From Desulfobacteraceae bacterium (GTDB lineage: Bacteria; Desulfobacterota; Desulfobacteria; Desulfobacterales; Desulfosalsimonadaceae): DNA of 16,139 nucleotides. The notes beneath the pieces are model-generated. The model searched no databases and had not been told where the DNA came from. It saw only the letters and a program-made list of their open reading frames with translations. The position numbers and the translations under genes are program-made. Location of the stretch: the NCBI GenBank assembly GCA_021162325.1, contig JAGGYV010000338.1, positions 1 through 16,139 of the forward strand, written 5' to 3'. Shown here in pieces: positions 7,692 to 14,758 of this stretch. Numbering within the stretch: position 1 is the stretch's first letter; every line of letters starts with the position of its first letter.

Positions 7692-8060
7692 ATGGGCAAA
7701 GCAGCAATGATTTTGATAGCGGATCCGAATCCGTTTGTCAGGTCATTTTTAATAAGAGAGCTGTCAATAGCAGGATATAAGACGGTGGCGGCCGGCAGCC
7801 GCAAGGAAATTGTTGACCAATTAAATGACGAGATTTCCCCGGATCTTTTGGTGATGGAGCTGGATTTCCCGGTCAGTATCGGGCTGAGTGTGCTGGAGAG
7901 GATTCAAAATCTTGTTCCGCCGGTTCCCCAGATTATTTACACCCATCTTACGGAGTATAAAAATCATCCGGCAGTACAAAAAGCTGATGATTTTATAGAA
8001 AAAGATGAGGATCTTCGTGATTTGCTGCACAGCATTTCAGAAATTATCAGAAAAGTTTAA
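7692..8060 (+). CDS. Degenerate stand-alone receiver-domain protein (Glu at acceptor site)
   Basis: 122 residues forming one CheY-like domain with no output domain. The usual acidic pair is reduced to one Asp11 (ILIADPNPF). By alignment on the conserved Pro60 and Gly64, the phospho-acceptor position is Glu56 (VMELDFP). Thr84 and Lys104 remain, but the Pro normally following the Lys is Asp105. Loss of the acceptor suggests it is not phosphorylated normally, and Glu could mimic the phosphorylated state. Start: ATG at 7692 with AAGGGAG about eight bases upstream. A longer frame from 7605 is rejected because it would span the sigma-54 promoter. First gene of the predicted operon, 26 bases before the Cache kinase. 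It may act as a regulator or decoy for that kinase; this is inference. Confidence 0.8.
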   Translation: MGKAAMILIADPNPFVRSFLIRELSIAGYKTVAAGSRKEIVDQLNDEISPDLLVMELDFPVSIGLSVLERIQNLVPPVPQIIYTHLTEYKNHPAVQKADDFIEKDEDLRDLLHSISEIIRKV

Positions 8061-8086
8061 ACGGTTTTTTAAATTTGGAGAGATGA

Positions 8087-9793
8087 ATGAAACAGATTCA
8101 AGCAGCCAGTGGCGATGGGACAAAAAATTATTTTCGTCGGTTGAAAAAAAGGCTGCTGATTTCATTGAGCATCGCTTTTCTTGTGCCGCTGGTGATTTTG
8201 TCCGTTTATTTCCACGTCCAGTTCAACATGACATTAAAAAACAGCAGCAAACTCCAATTGACCTCATTGGCCGAAAGCCTGACAAATACCATTGATCTGT
8301 TTTTGCAGGAACGGGTCGTTAATATTTTTAATTTATTCCATGGCAGTGCGTTTAATTTAAATCCATCCCAGCAGCAGATGAATGCTTTTCTTCAGAATTT
8401 AGTTGGAACCAGCAGCGCCTTTATTGATGTCGGGTTTTTGAATAAAGACGGAAATCAGATTGGATATGCCGGTCCATTCCCGTATCTACAGGGGCAGAAT
8501 TATAGCAAAGAAGTGTGGTTTACGGCCCTGATGAACCAGGCGGATAATTATTATGTCAGTGATATTTATATGGGGTTTCGTAATAAGCCGCATTTTACCA
8601 TTGCTGTTAAACAGCGGGTGGATACTGAAATTTATGTGATGCGGGCAACGCTGGACCCGGATAAGTTTTATCTTTTTCTGCGCACCATTGGCCGGGGAAG
8701 AGGGGTGGAAGCCGCATTAACCAATGAAAAAGGGGTGTACCAGGTGGTTGATCCGAATCGGGGCGCGCCTTTGGAACAGAGTGATTGTATTCCCCCGGTT
8801 CTGAGTGGTTCCGGCGTAATGGAAAGGAAATGTAACGGCAATACGGAACTGGTTGCGTGTGTATGGCTCAGGGAGGTCCCCTGGGTGCTTTCCATCCGGC
8901 AGCCCTTAAATATTGCCTATGCGGATATGTATAAAGCCCGTCGGATCATGATTATTTCCACCATTTTGGTTATTATGCTGATTTTTACAGTCATGTTGTT
9001 CAGCACCAGTCGGTTGCTCAGTCGTGCGGAAGTCAATGAAGAAGCCAGAAAAGAATTAAAATCTCAGCTTTTTCATGCCGCAAAACTCGTATCCGTGGGG
9101 GAACTGGCCGCCGGTATCGCCCATGAAATCAATAACCCCCTGGCGATCATTTCTTCGCAATGCGGTGTGATTCGAGATATGTTTGATCCGGAGGTCGGCG
9201 GTGATGCGCACATGAAACCGGAAACACCGGACAATATTGTCAGGGAACTTGGCATTGTCGAAGGAGCGGTGAGCCGAGCCAGTGACATTACCCGGAAGCT
9301 GTTGAAGTCCTCCAGGAAAAGTAAGCCCAGGCTTGAAAAGTGCAGTGTGAATGAGATCCTCGATGATGTGGTTAACGGATTAATTGAAAAGGAATTCCAG
9401 GTGGTAAATATTGAGTTGGTAAAGGAGTATGATTCGCACCTTCCGAAAATTTTTTTGGATCCGGATCAGATGTATCAGGTGTTTCAAAATATCGTCAATA
9501 ATGCCGGTGACGCGATTGAAGGACCGGGAAAGATTACCCTGATCACCCGGATGAAGGATGATAATGTCGAAGTGATTGTGTCTGATACCGGAAAGGGAAT
9601 GACCCATGAGCAAATGGGAAAAATGTTTCTTCCATTTTTTACCACAAAGGAAGTGGGCAAAGGGACCGGGCTGGGTCTATCGATTAGTTTGAGTATTGTT
9701 GAATTAATGGGAGGGAGCATTGATGTGCAGAGCATGCCCGATGCCGGGAGTTCTTTTATTGTATCTCTGCCAATAAATTTTAAGGAGGGATAG
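8087..9793 (+). CDS. Cache-domain sensor histidine kinase of module 1
   Basis: 568-residue inner-membrane kinase. Membrane segments at about 23-44 and 286-307 enclose a ~240-residue extracytoplasmic domain of Cache type (AFIDVGFLNKDGNQIGYAGP, then GQNYSKEVWF, YVSDIYMGFRN and PHFTIAVK). No HAMP is evident: a short coiled coil joins TM2 to the core. Core motifs are H-box AAGIAHEINNPLAII with His346, N-box IVNNAGDAIE (469-478), G1 DTGKGM and the G2 motif KGTGLGLSIS. GGAGAG precedes the ATG. It ends five bases before the receiver-transporter gene, making that fused receiver its most likely partner. It resembles the kinase at 12213 in length, sensor motifs and lack of HAMP, so both probably sense related small ligands. 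Confidence 0.92.
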   Translation: MKQIQAASGDGTKNYFRRLKKRLLISLSIAFLVPLVILSVYFHVQFNMTLKNSSKLQLTSLAESLTNTIDLFLQERVVNIFNLFHGSAFNLNPSQQQMNAFLQNLVGTSSAFIDVGFLNKDGNQIGYAGPFPYLQGQNYSKEVWFTALMNQADNYYVSDIYMGFRNKPHFTIAVKQRVDTEIYVMRATLDPDKFYLFLRTIGRGRGVEAALTNEKGVYQVVDPNRGAPLEQSDCIPPVLSGSGVMERKCNGNTELVACVWLREVPWVLSIRQPLNIAYADMYKARRIMIISTILVIMLIFTVMLFSTSRLLSRAEVNEEARKELKSQLFHAAKLVSVGELAAGIAHEINNPLAIISSQCGVIRDMFDPEVGGDAHMKPETPDNIVRELGIVEGAVSRASDITRKLLKSSRKSKPRLEKCSVNEILDDVVNGLIEKEFQVVNIELVKEYDSHLPKIFLDPDQMYQVFQNIVNNAGDAIEGPGKITLITRMKDDNVEVIVSDTGKGMTHEQMGKMFLPFFTTKEVGKGTGLGLSISLSIVELMGGSIDVQSMPDAGSSFIVSLPINFKEG

Positions 9794-9798
9794 CACTA

Positions 9799-11874
9799 AT
9801 GGCCGATGAAAATGGGCTCAAAAAACCCAAAAGGTTACCGCGAATTCTGCTGGTGGATGATGAAGATCATTTCCGGGAAGCAATGAAAAAGCAGCTCTCC
9901 GTCCGGGGATATTATGTTCTTGATGAGAAGAATGGTTTTGATGCCATTAAAGTGGTCCGGCACAAGAACCCGGAGGTGGTGATTCTGGACCAGAAGATGC
10001 CGGTAATGGACGGACTTGAGGCGCTTGTGGAGATCAAAAAGGTTCGGCCCGAGGTCCAGGTTATTATGCTCACCGGGCACGGCAGCACGGATGACGCGAC
10101 GGAAACCGGCAAGCATGATGTATTTAAATATATGGAAAAGCCCTGCGGCATAGAAGAGCTTGTAGAGATTATCAAAGATGCCCGCCAGGCAAGAATACAT
10201 GCCATGGCCCGGAATGAAATTGCAAATGTAAAACGGCACAGTTTGAAACACTGGCTGATTGGTGCACACAATGCCCGGCCGGGATTGATTTTACTGGGCG
10301 TGCTGTTATTTGCATTAATATTAATGATGCCGGTTCCAGGCCGTTTAAAGACGCTCGTTACTGCAGAGAAAACCGGTCAATTCACTGATATTAATGCCGG
10401 TTATGCTTATTACCAGAAAATGAAGCCCGGAGAAACCATATCCGAGTATTATTCTAAAAAAGCGAAACTGGGTGAAACCATCAGAAATGAAAATGGAGGG
10501 ATTAAATATCAGGCTGCCGATCCTGATAAAACAGTTTTTCGCGTGAAAGTGATGATCGGCGTATTGGTTATTGCGGGTCTTTTTTGGGCCAGCGGCGCCA
10601 TTCCCGTCGGAATGACAGCGTTGCTGGTGGGTGTGTTGATGTATTTTTTCGGCGTATTACAGCCCAATGACGTGGCCAAAGCTTTTTTAAAGGATGCGGT
10701 CATATTTATTTTTGGGGTGCTGGCAATATCCAGTGCGGTCATGAAAACCGGGCTTGACCGGCGAATCGGCGCACTGCTGCTGGGGACCAGTAATAAACTC
10801 TGGAAATTCGCGTTTATTTTTTGTCCGCTGCTGGCGGTCACCGCATCGTTTCTTTCCGAACATGCATTAATTGCGTTTATTATACCCGTGTTAATGATGG
10901 CATATCTGGGTGTGGTCCGGTCAGCAGGCCTGACAAAAGACAAAAACCTGGCGGTCATGATGATCTTGATGGTCTGTTTTACGGCAAATATAGGAGGCCC
11001 GGGGTCTCCTGCTGCTGGCGGGCGAAATGCCGTTATGCTGGGGATAATGTCAGATTACGGGGTTGCTCCATCTTTTGGCCAGTGGATGCAGTATGGGTTG
11101 CCGTTTGTGCCGGTTATGGCATTGGTGATTGGCGGGTATTTCTTTTTCAGGTTTCGCAACAAAATCAAGGTAAAAGATTTGAATTTGCTGGCGGAAGTCA
11201 AAAAAGAAACAGATAAAATCGGAAAAATGACCATGGATGAGTATAAGACCGCAGCGGTTCTGGTTGTGTTGGTTATTTTATGGTCGACAGTCAGCAGTCG
11301 CTTCGGTATGGGCGGGCCGGTGATTCTTGCCATTGTTGCGTTGAATATTTTAGGGGTTCTGCGTTGGCGGGATGTGAATGAAATTCACTGGGACGTGGTG
11401 CTGCTGTATGCCAGTGCCTGCGCCATGGGGACCGGACTGGCCGTTACCGGTGCTGCATTATGGGTGGCGGACAGTTTTGTGAATATTCTTCCGGATGCTT
11501 TGCGGAGCGGGACAGGGCTTGCATTCGCGTCGAGTTTGTTTACAGGCATTTTGACCAATTTCATGAGTGACGGTGCCACCGTGGCTGCCATTGGCCCCAT
11601 TACCGTGCCCATGGCCACCTTGTCCGGAACTCATCCGTGGATGACCGGGTTGGCAACGGCTTTTTCCTCATCTTTTGCCCATGTCATGATCATAGGGACA
11701 CCCAATAATGCCATTGCCTACAGCATGGCCAGAGATCCGGTAACCGGTGAACAACTGGTAACCATAAAGGACTTTTTAATCCATGGCAGTATCGTTCTGC
11801 TGCTGTCCTTTCTGGTTCTGTGGGGATGGGCATTCTGGGGATACTGGAAGTGGATCGGGTTTCCGGCGGTTTAG
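9799..11874 (+). CDS. Receiver domain fused to an SLC13/DASS-type membrane transporter
   Basis: One uninterrupted 691-residue frame. Residues 1-130 are a complete receiver: Asp20-Asp21, acceptor Asp64 in VVILDQKMPVMDG, Thr92 in MLTGHGS and Lys114 in YMEKPC. A charged linker (about 130-158) leads to TM1 (about 162-180), a hydrophilic insert (181-249), then a hydrophobic transporter body (250-685). Transporter signs are TANIGGPGSPAAGGRN (395-410), TNFMSDGATVAAIGPITVP (586-604) and IGTPNNAIAYSMARDP near the C-terminus. At the places where DASS proteins carry Ser-Asn-Thr, it has Ser353-Glu-His and Ser590-Asp-Gly. AAGGAGG precedes the ATG by ten bases; no good internal start exists before TM1. Expected topology puts the receiver in the cytoplasm, reachable by the adjacent kinase. 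Likely function: phosphorylation-gated transport of an anion such as sulfate or a carboxylate. The substrate and the gating are inferred. Confidence 0.9.
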   Translation: MADENGLKKPKRLPRILLVDDEDHFREAMKKQLSVRGYYVLDEKNGFDAIKVVRHKNPEVVILDQKMPVMDGLEALVEIKKVRPEVQVIMLTGHGSTDDATETGKHDVFKYMEKPCGIEELVEIIKDARQARIHAMARNEIANVKRHSLKHWLIGAHNARPGLILLGVLLFALILMMPVPGRLKTLVTAEKTGQFTDINAGYAYYQKMKPGETISEYYSKKAKLGETIRNENGGIKYQAADPDKTVFRVKVMIGVLVIAGLFWASGAIPVGMTALLVGVLMYFFGVLQPNDVAKAFLKDAVIFIFGVLAISSAVMKTGLDRRIGALLLGTSNKLWKFAFIFCPLLAVTASFLSEHALIAFIIPVLMMAYLGVVRSAGLTKDKNLAVMMILMVCFTANIGGPGSPAAGGRNAVMLGIMSDYGVAPSFGQWMQYGLPFVPVMALVIGGYFFFRFRNKIKVKDLNLLAEVKKETDKIGKMTMDEYKTAAVLVVLVILWSTVSSRFGMGGPVILAIVALNILGVLRWRDVNEIHWDVVLLYASACAMGTGLAVTGAALWVADSFVNILPDALRSGTGLAFASSLFTGILTNFMSDGATVAAIGPITVPMATLSGTHPWMTGLATAFSSSFAHVMIIGTPNNAIAYSMARDPVTGEQLVTIKDFLIHGSIVLLLSFLVLWGWAFWGYWKWIGFPAV

Positions 11875-11903
11875 TGGCGGAACGAAATTTTTTGAATTTC
11901 AGT

Positions 11904-11990
11904 TGTCATTACGAGGAGAGAGGAACGAACGACGAAGTAATCCCCTGTTTTTAATGGGATTGCTTCGGTCGTACCTCCCTCGCAATGACA
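11904..11990. repeat. Imperfect inverted repeat with TGTCATT(A/G)CGAGG ends
   Basis: The left arm starts TGTCATTACGAGGAGAG and the right arm ends CTCGCAATGACA, with further matching CGAAG(T/C)AATCCC segments flanking a short T-rich loop. I recognise this as a type of dispersed palindromic repeat common in many bacterial genomes, including sulfate reducers. It starts 29 bases after the transporter stop and could act as transcript end protection or a weak terminator. Confidence 0.8.
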
Positions 11991-12057
11991 GGAAAGTGAT
12001 AATTAAGGCACTTTTCGTTCAAGGACTAATTATTAGTGGGATGACTCATTCTCGTAG

Positions 12058-12083
12058 GGTGGATTAGCGAAGCGTAATCCACC
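12058..12083. repeat. GGTGGATTA/TAATCCACC hairpin repeat
   Basis: Perfect 9-bp arms (12058-12066 and 12075-12083) around GCGAAGCG. The same core occurs as a fragment at 7418-7431. It is a known style of dispersed extragenic hairpin and part of the 338-base gene-free region 11875-12212, where no other gene or promoter is evident. Confidence 0.75.
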
Positions 12084-12117
12084 GCATTGATCGGTGAACG
12101 CAAGATGACGTCCGTTG

Positions 12118-12194
12118 TTCGGGAGGGGATAAACCCCTCCCCTACATAGGGTTTAAGGCATTTTCCGTAGGGGCGGGGTTTATCCCCGCCCGGT
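12118..12194. repeat. Pair of inverted GTAGGGG(C/A)GGGGTTTATCCCC hairpins (REP/BIME-like)
   Basis: Two hairpins, GGGAGGGG-N5-CCCCTCCC (12121-12141) and GGGCGGGG-N5-CCCCGCCC (12171-12191), are inverted copies of one sequence. The reverse complement of the first reads GTAGGGGAGGGGTTTATCCC against GTAGGGGCGGGGTTTATCCC for the second. The second ends about ten bases before the ribosome binding site of the kinase gene at 12213, so it could affect that transcript. No T-tract follows. Confidence 0.8.
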
Positions 12195-12212
12195 ATGATA
12201 AGGAAAGAATAA

Positions 12213-13919
12213 ATGAAAACAACTGGGCAGAAAAATAAAGGAACGGAAAAGTTTTCCCGGATTCGCCGGATTATCTTAACCCGGGTGCTCCTTGCCCCGT
12301 TTATTATCCTGATGATTGTTTGCAGCACCCTGGTCTATTATTTTGCTACCAACCTTTTTGATCGGGTTGAGGTCGAATTGATTCGCGTGGCAGACGATCA
12401 TCGATACTTGATTGAACAGTTTTTTTCTGAACGGACCGAAGACCTTCAATTTATCGCCGGTGAAAACCATTTTAAAACAATTCAGCAAAAAAACCGGTTG
12501 GCGGATATTTTTCATGTGCTTCAATCCACATCACCGGCGTTTCTGGATCTGGGGGTGTTTGATAAAGATGGGAATCATGTGGCTTATGAAGGCCCTTATC
12601 GCCTGGAAGGGAGAAATTACAGTCAGGCTGAATGGTTTAAATCGGTATGTGAAAAATCAGTTTATATATCCGATGTGTTTTTGGGATATCGAAACACACC
12701 GCATTTTATCATTGCCGTAAAAAAGATAGAAAATGGGGTGCCCTGGTATCTGCGGGCCACCATTGACACCCAGTTTTTTAACAATCTGGTGGAAAACATC
12801 CGGGTCGGGAAAACCGGCGAAGCGTATTTGATAAATAAGGATGGTGTGTTCCAGACCCGGAAACGGTCCGGCGGTTCCTTGATGGCTGTTGATCCTAACT
12901 TTAAAGGATATCAAAGTGACCCTCACCGGATTATGTCTTTTACCGGCAGGGATCATCAGGGGGGTAAATGCCTTTGTGCCACCGGTCGCCTGAAGTCAAC
13001 CGGGTGGTTTATGGTGGTTCGACAGGATTATTTTGATGCAGCCTCGCCGTTGATACGGGCGGTGCTGGTTGCCATTGGTCTTGTTTTTATCGGGGGCGCA
13101 GTTGTTGTCCTGATTGCATTTTTTCTGGCATCCGGCTTAGCCAACCGGCTGACTCTGGCGGATGCGGAAAAACGCGAAATGGGCAGTCAGTTAATCATGG
13201 CCGGAAAACTGGCGGAAGTAGGGGAGATGAGCGCAGGCATGGCGCATGAAATCAATAATCCCCTCCAGATCATGACCTCTGAAATCACCATGATCAATGA
13301 CTTGTTTGAGGATTGCCGGACCGGAGAAGCAATGGATAAAGAGGCCCTGGCCCTGATGGCGGAATCGATCGACCAGATCGGGTTGCAGATTAATCGATGC
13401 GGCAGTATTACCCAGGGGCTTCTTAAGTTTGCCCGAAAAACAGAGCCGATTGTCCGCAAAATTATTCCCCATGAAATGATTGGTGAAATAGTCGCAATGG
13501 TCGAACATCAGGCCAATCTTGATGGGATAACGATTCATCAGGAAGTTGATTCACATCTGCCTGAAATCGAAAGCGATCCGGCACAGCTCCAGCAGGTGTT
13601 TTTAAATTTGCTCAACAACGCGATTTACGCAGTAAAAGACTTAGATGACGGACTTGTCCGAATCACATCTGAAGTTGATGATGAATTTGTTTTTCTGTCA
13701 ATTAAAGATAATGGATGCGGTATTGATCCGGATCAGCTTAAAAAAATTTTTGTACCGTTTTTTACCACAAAACCGGTGGGAAAAGGGACAGGACTGGGAC
13801 TCAGTACCTGCTATGGGATCATTGAACACCTTGGCGGAAATATTACAGTGACCAGTGAACTCAATGTCGGATCGGTTTTTACGGTACAATTGCCGAGATC
13901 CGGGTCACTTAAAAAATAA
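12213..13919 (+). CDS. Cache-domain sensor histidine kinase of module 2
   Basis: 568-residue inner-membrane kinase parallel to the one at 8087. TM1 is at about 20-44 and TM2 at about 283-307, with a Cache-type extracytoplasmic domain between them (AFLDLGVFDKDGNHVAYEGP, GRNYSQAEWF, YISDVFLGYRN, PHFIIAVKK). No HAMP is evident; a coiled coil leads to the H-box SAGMAHEINNPLQIM with His345, N-box LLNNAIYAVKD (466-476), G1 DNGCGI and G2 KGTGLGLSTC. The ATG at 12213 has AAGGA eight bases upstream. Downstream, after repeat copy 3, are a stand-alone receiver and a transporter, the same order as module 1 but with receiver and transporter as separate genes. Likely partner: the receiver at 14123. The signal is unknown but probably related to that of the module 1 kinase. 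Confidence 0.92.
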   Translation: MKTTGQKNKGTEKFSRIRRIILTRVLLAPFIILMIVCSTLVYYFATNLFDRVEVELIRVADDHRYLIEQFFSERTEDLQFIAGENHFKTIQQKNRLADIFHVLQSTSPAFLDLGVFDKDGNHVAYEGPYRLEGRNYSQAEWFKSVCEKSVYISDVFLGYRNTPHFIIAVKKIENGVPWYLRATIDTQFFNNLVENIRVGKTGEAYLINKDGVFQTRKRSGGSLMAVDPNFKGYQSDPHRIMSFTGRDHQGGKCLCATGRLKSTGWFMVVRQDYFDAASPLIRAVLVAIGLVFIGGAVVVLIAFFLASGLANRLTLADAEKREMGSQLIMAGKLAEVGEMSAGMAHEINNPLQIMTSEITMINDLFEDCRTGEAMDKEALALMAESIDQIGLQINRCGSITQGLLKFARKTEPIVRKIIPHEMIGEIVAMVEHQANLDGITIHQEVDSHLPEIESDPAQLQQVFLNLLNNAIYAVKDLDDGLVRITSEVDDEFVFLSIKDNGCGIDPDQLKKIFVPFFTTKPVGKGTGLGLSTCYGIIEHLGGNITVTSELNVGSVFTVQLPRSGSLKK

Positions 13920-13945
13920 AATTAGTTGAGAATCAATTAAAACAG

Positions 13946-14106
13946 ACTCGTAGAAAGTCAATTTATGATGGCAAAGAAAAAAGCTCTACCAATTACATAA
14001 AAACTGGTGAGGCGCACAAATTTTGAGGAATGAGGTGTAGCTAGCTACTCCGCAGTGACGAAGAATGCCGTGCAACAAAAAATTTGGACTTTTTGCGAAG
14101 CCATCA
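13946..14106 (+). repeat. Interspersed ~160-bp palindromic element, copy 3
   Basis: Same orientation as copies 1 and 2, with ends CTCGTAGAAAGTC and GACTTTTTGCGAAGCC. The central hairpin is a different sequence from copies 1 and 2 but is a perfect 12-nt palindrome, GTAGCTAGCTAC (14037-14048). It fills most of the gap between the kinase and receiver genes and ends one base before the receiver's ribosome binding site. Confidence 0.85.
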
Positions 14107-14122
14107 AAAGGAGGAAAAAATA

Positions 14123-14578
14123 ATGAGCAACGTCCAACTCCTGATCGTGGATGATGAAGAACGCTTTTTAAAGACAACAAAAGCATTAATGGAAAAACGG
14201 GGGATAGCGACTAAAACAGCCGCCAGCGGTGCGGCAGCTTTGCGGATTATCGATGAAGCGCCGGTGGATGTGGTGGTTCTGGATGTGAAAATGCCGGGTA
14301 TGGATGGCGAAGCAACCCTTAAAAGGATCAAGCAAATATATCCGCTCATAGAAGTGATTATGCTCACCGGTCACGGGTCTGTGGATTCGGCGGTGGTGGG
14401 GTTGAAGATGGGGGCGTATGATTACGTGTTAAAGCCGTGTGATATACCGGAAATACTGGAAAAAGTGGAAGGCGCGTATACCAAAAAGCAGGCCATGGAA
14501 AATAAAATCCGAAAGGTCCAGGTGGACCGGATGATCAGTCATCCTATGGCTGTGTTTGATAAAAATGGTGAAGACTGA
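14123..14578 (+). CDS. Stand-alone receiver (CheY-like) response regulator of module 2
   Basis: 151 residues: an intact receiver with Asp10-Asp11, acceptor Asp54 (VVLDVKMPGMDG), Thr82 (MLTGHGS) and Lys104 (YVLKPC), then a ~30-residue charged tail. There is no DNA-binding or enzymatic output domain. It resembles the receiver of the fusion protein at 9799 (shared MLTGHGS and KPC), and its tail corresponds to the linker joining that receiver to TM1. Start: ATG at 14123 with AAGGAGG eight bases upstream; an in-frame ATG at 14084 lies inside repeat copy 3 and is rejected. The stop TGA is the first bases of repeat copy 4. The transporter gene downstream is in the same frame. It probably receives phosphate from the kinase at 12213 and acts on the transporter at 14759. 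Confidence 0.9.
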   Translation: MSNVQLLIVDDEERFLKTTKALMEKRGIATKTAASGAAALRIIDEAPVDVVVLDVKMPGMDGEATLKRIKQIYPLIEVIMLTGHGSVDSAVVGLKMGAYDYVLKPCDIPEILEKVEGAYTKKQAMENKIRKVQVDRMISHPMAVFDKNGED

Positions 14579-14735
14579 TGGCTTCGTAAAAAGTCCAATT
14601 TCTGCGTTGCGCTGCATCCCTCATCACTACAGCGCACGAAAAGTGCGCCTCGTTCTTCGGGATTTGCGACGCCTTGCCAATGTTTAAGATTGGTGAACTT
14701 TTTACTTTGTCATTGAAGGCTAATTTTTTACGGGC
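14577..14735 (-). repeat. Interspersed ~160-bp palindromic element, copy 4 (inverted)
   Basis: The reverse complement aligns to copies 1-3 end to end, starting GCCCGTAAAAAATTAGCC and ending GACTTTTTACGAAGCCATC. The central hairpin is again a new sequence that stays self-complementary: GCGCAC-GAAAA-GTGCGC (14632-14648). It supplies the stop codon of the receiver gene and separates it from the transporter gene. Confidence 0.85.
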
Positions 14736-14758
14736 TTAATACCCATAAAGGAGAAAAT

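Noticed and set aside
9835..10271. Minus-strand open frames opposite the kinase, regulator and transporter genes
   Set aside because: They lie antisense to well-supported genes, have no recognisable domains or ribosome binding sites, and are best explained as coding shadows.
9799..11874. The fusion as a sequencing or assembly artefact
   Set aside because: The frame is open for all 691 codons, a plausible linker joins the parts, and no ribosome binding site or good start codon lies before TM1.
13974..13993. Possible -24/-12 promoter inside repeat copies 1 and 3 (TGGCAAAGAAAAAAGCT)
   Set aside because: GG and GC are separated by eleven bases instead of ten, and the -12 part lacks TTGC, so it does not fit sigma-54.
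144..14735. CRISPR array or integron-type array from the four similar repeats
   Set aside because: Copies are long, diverged, irregularly spaced by whole genes and in mixed orientation, with no uniform spacers, cas genes or integrase.
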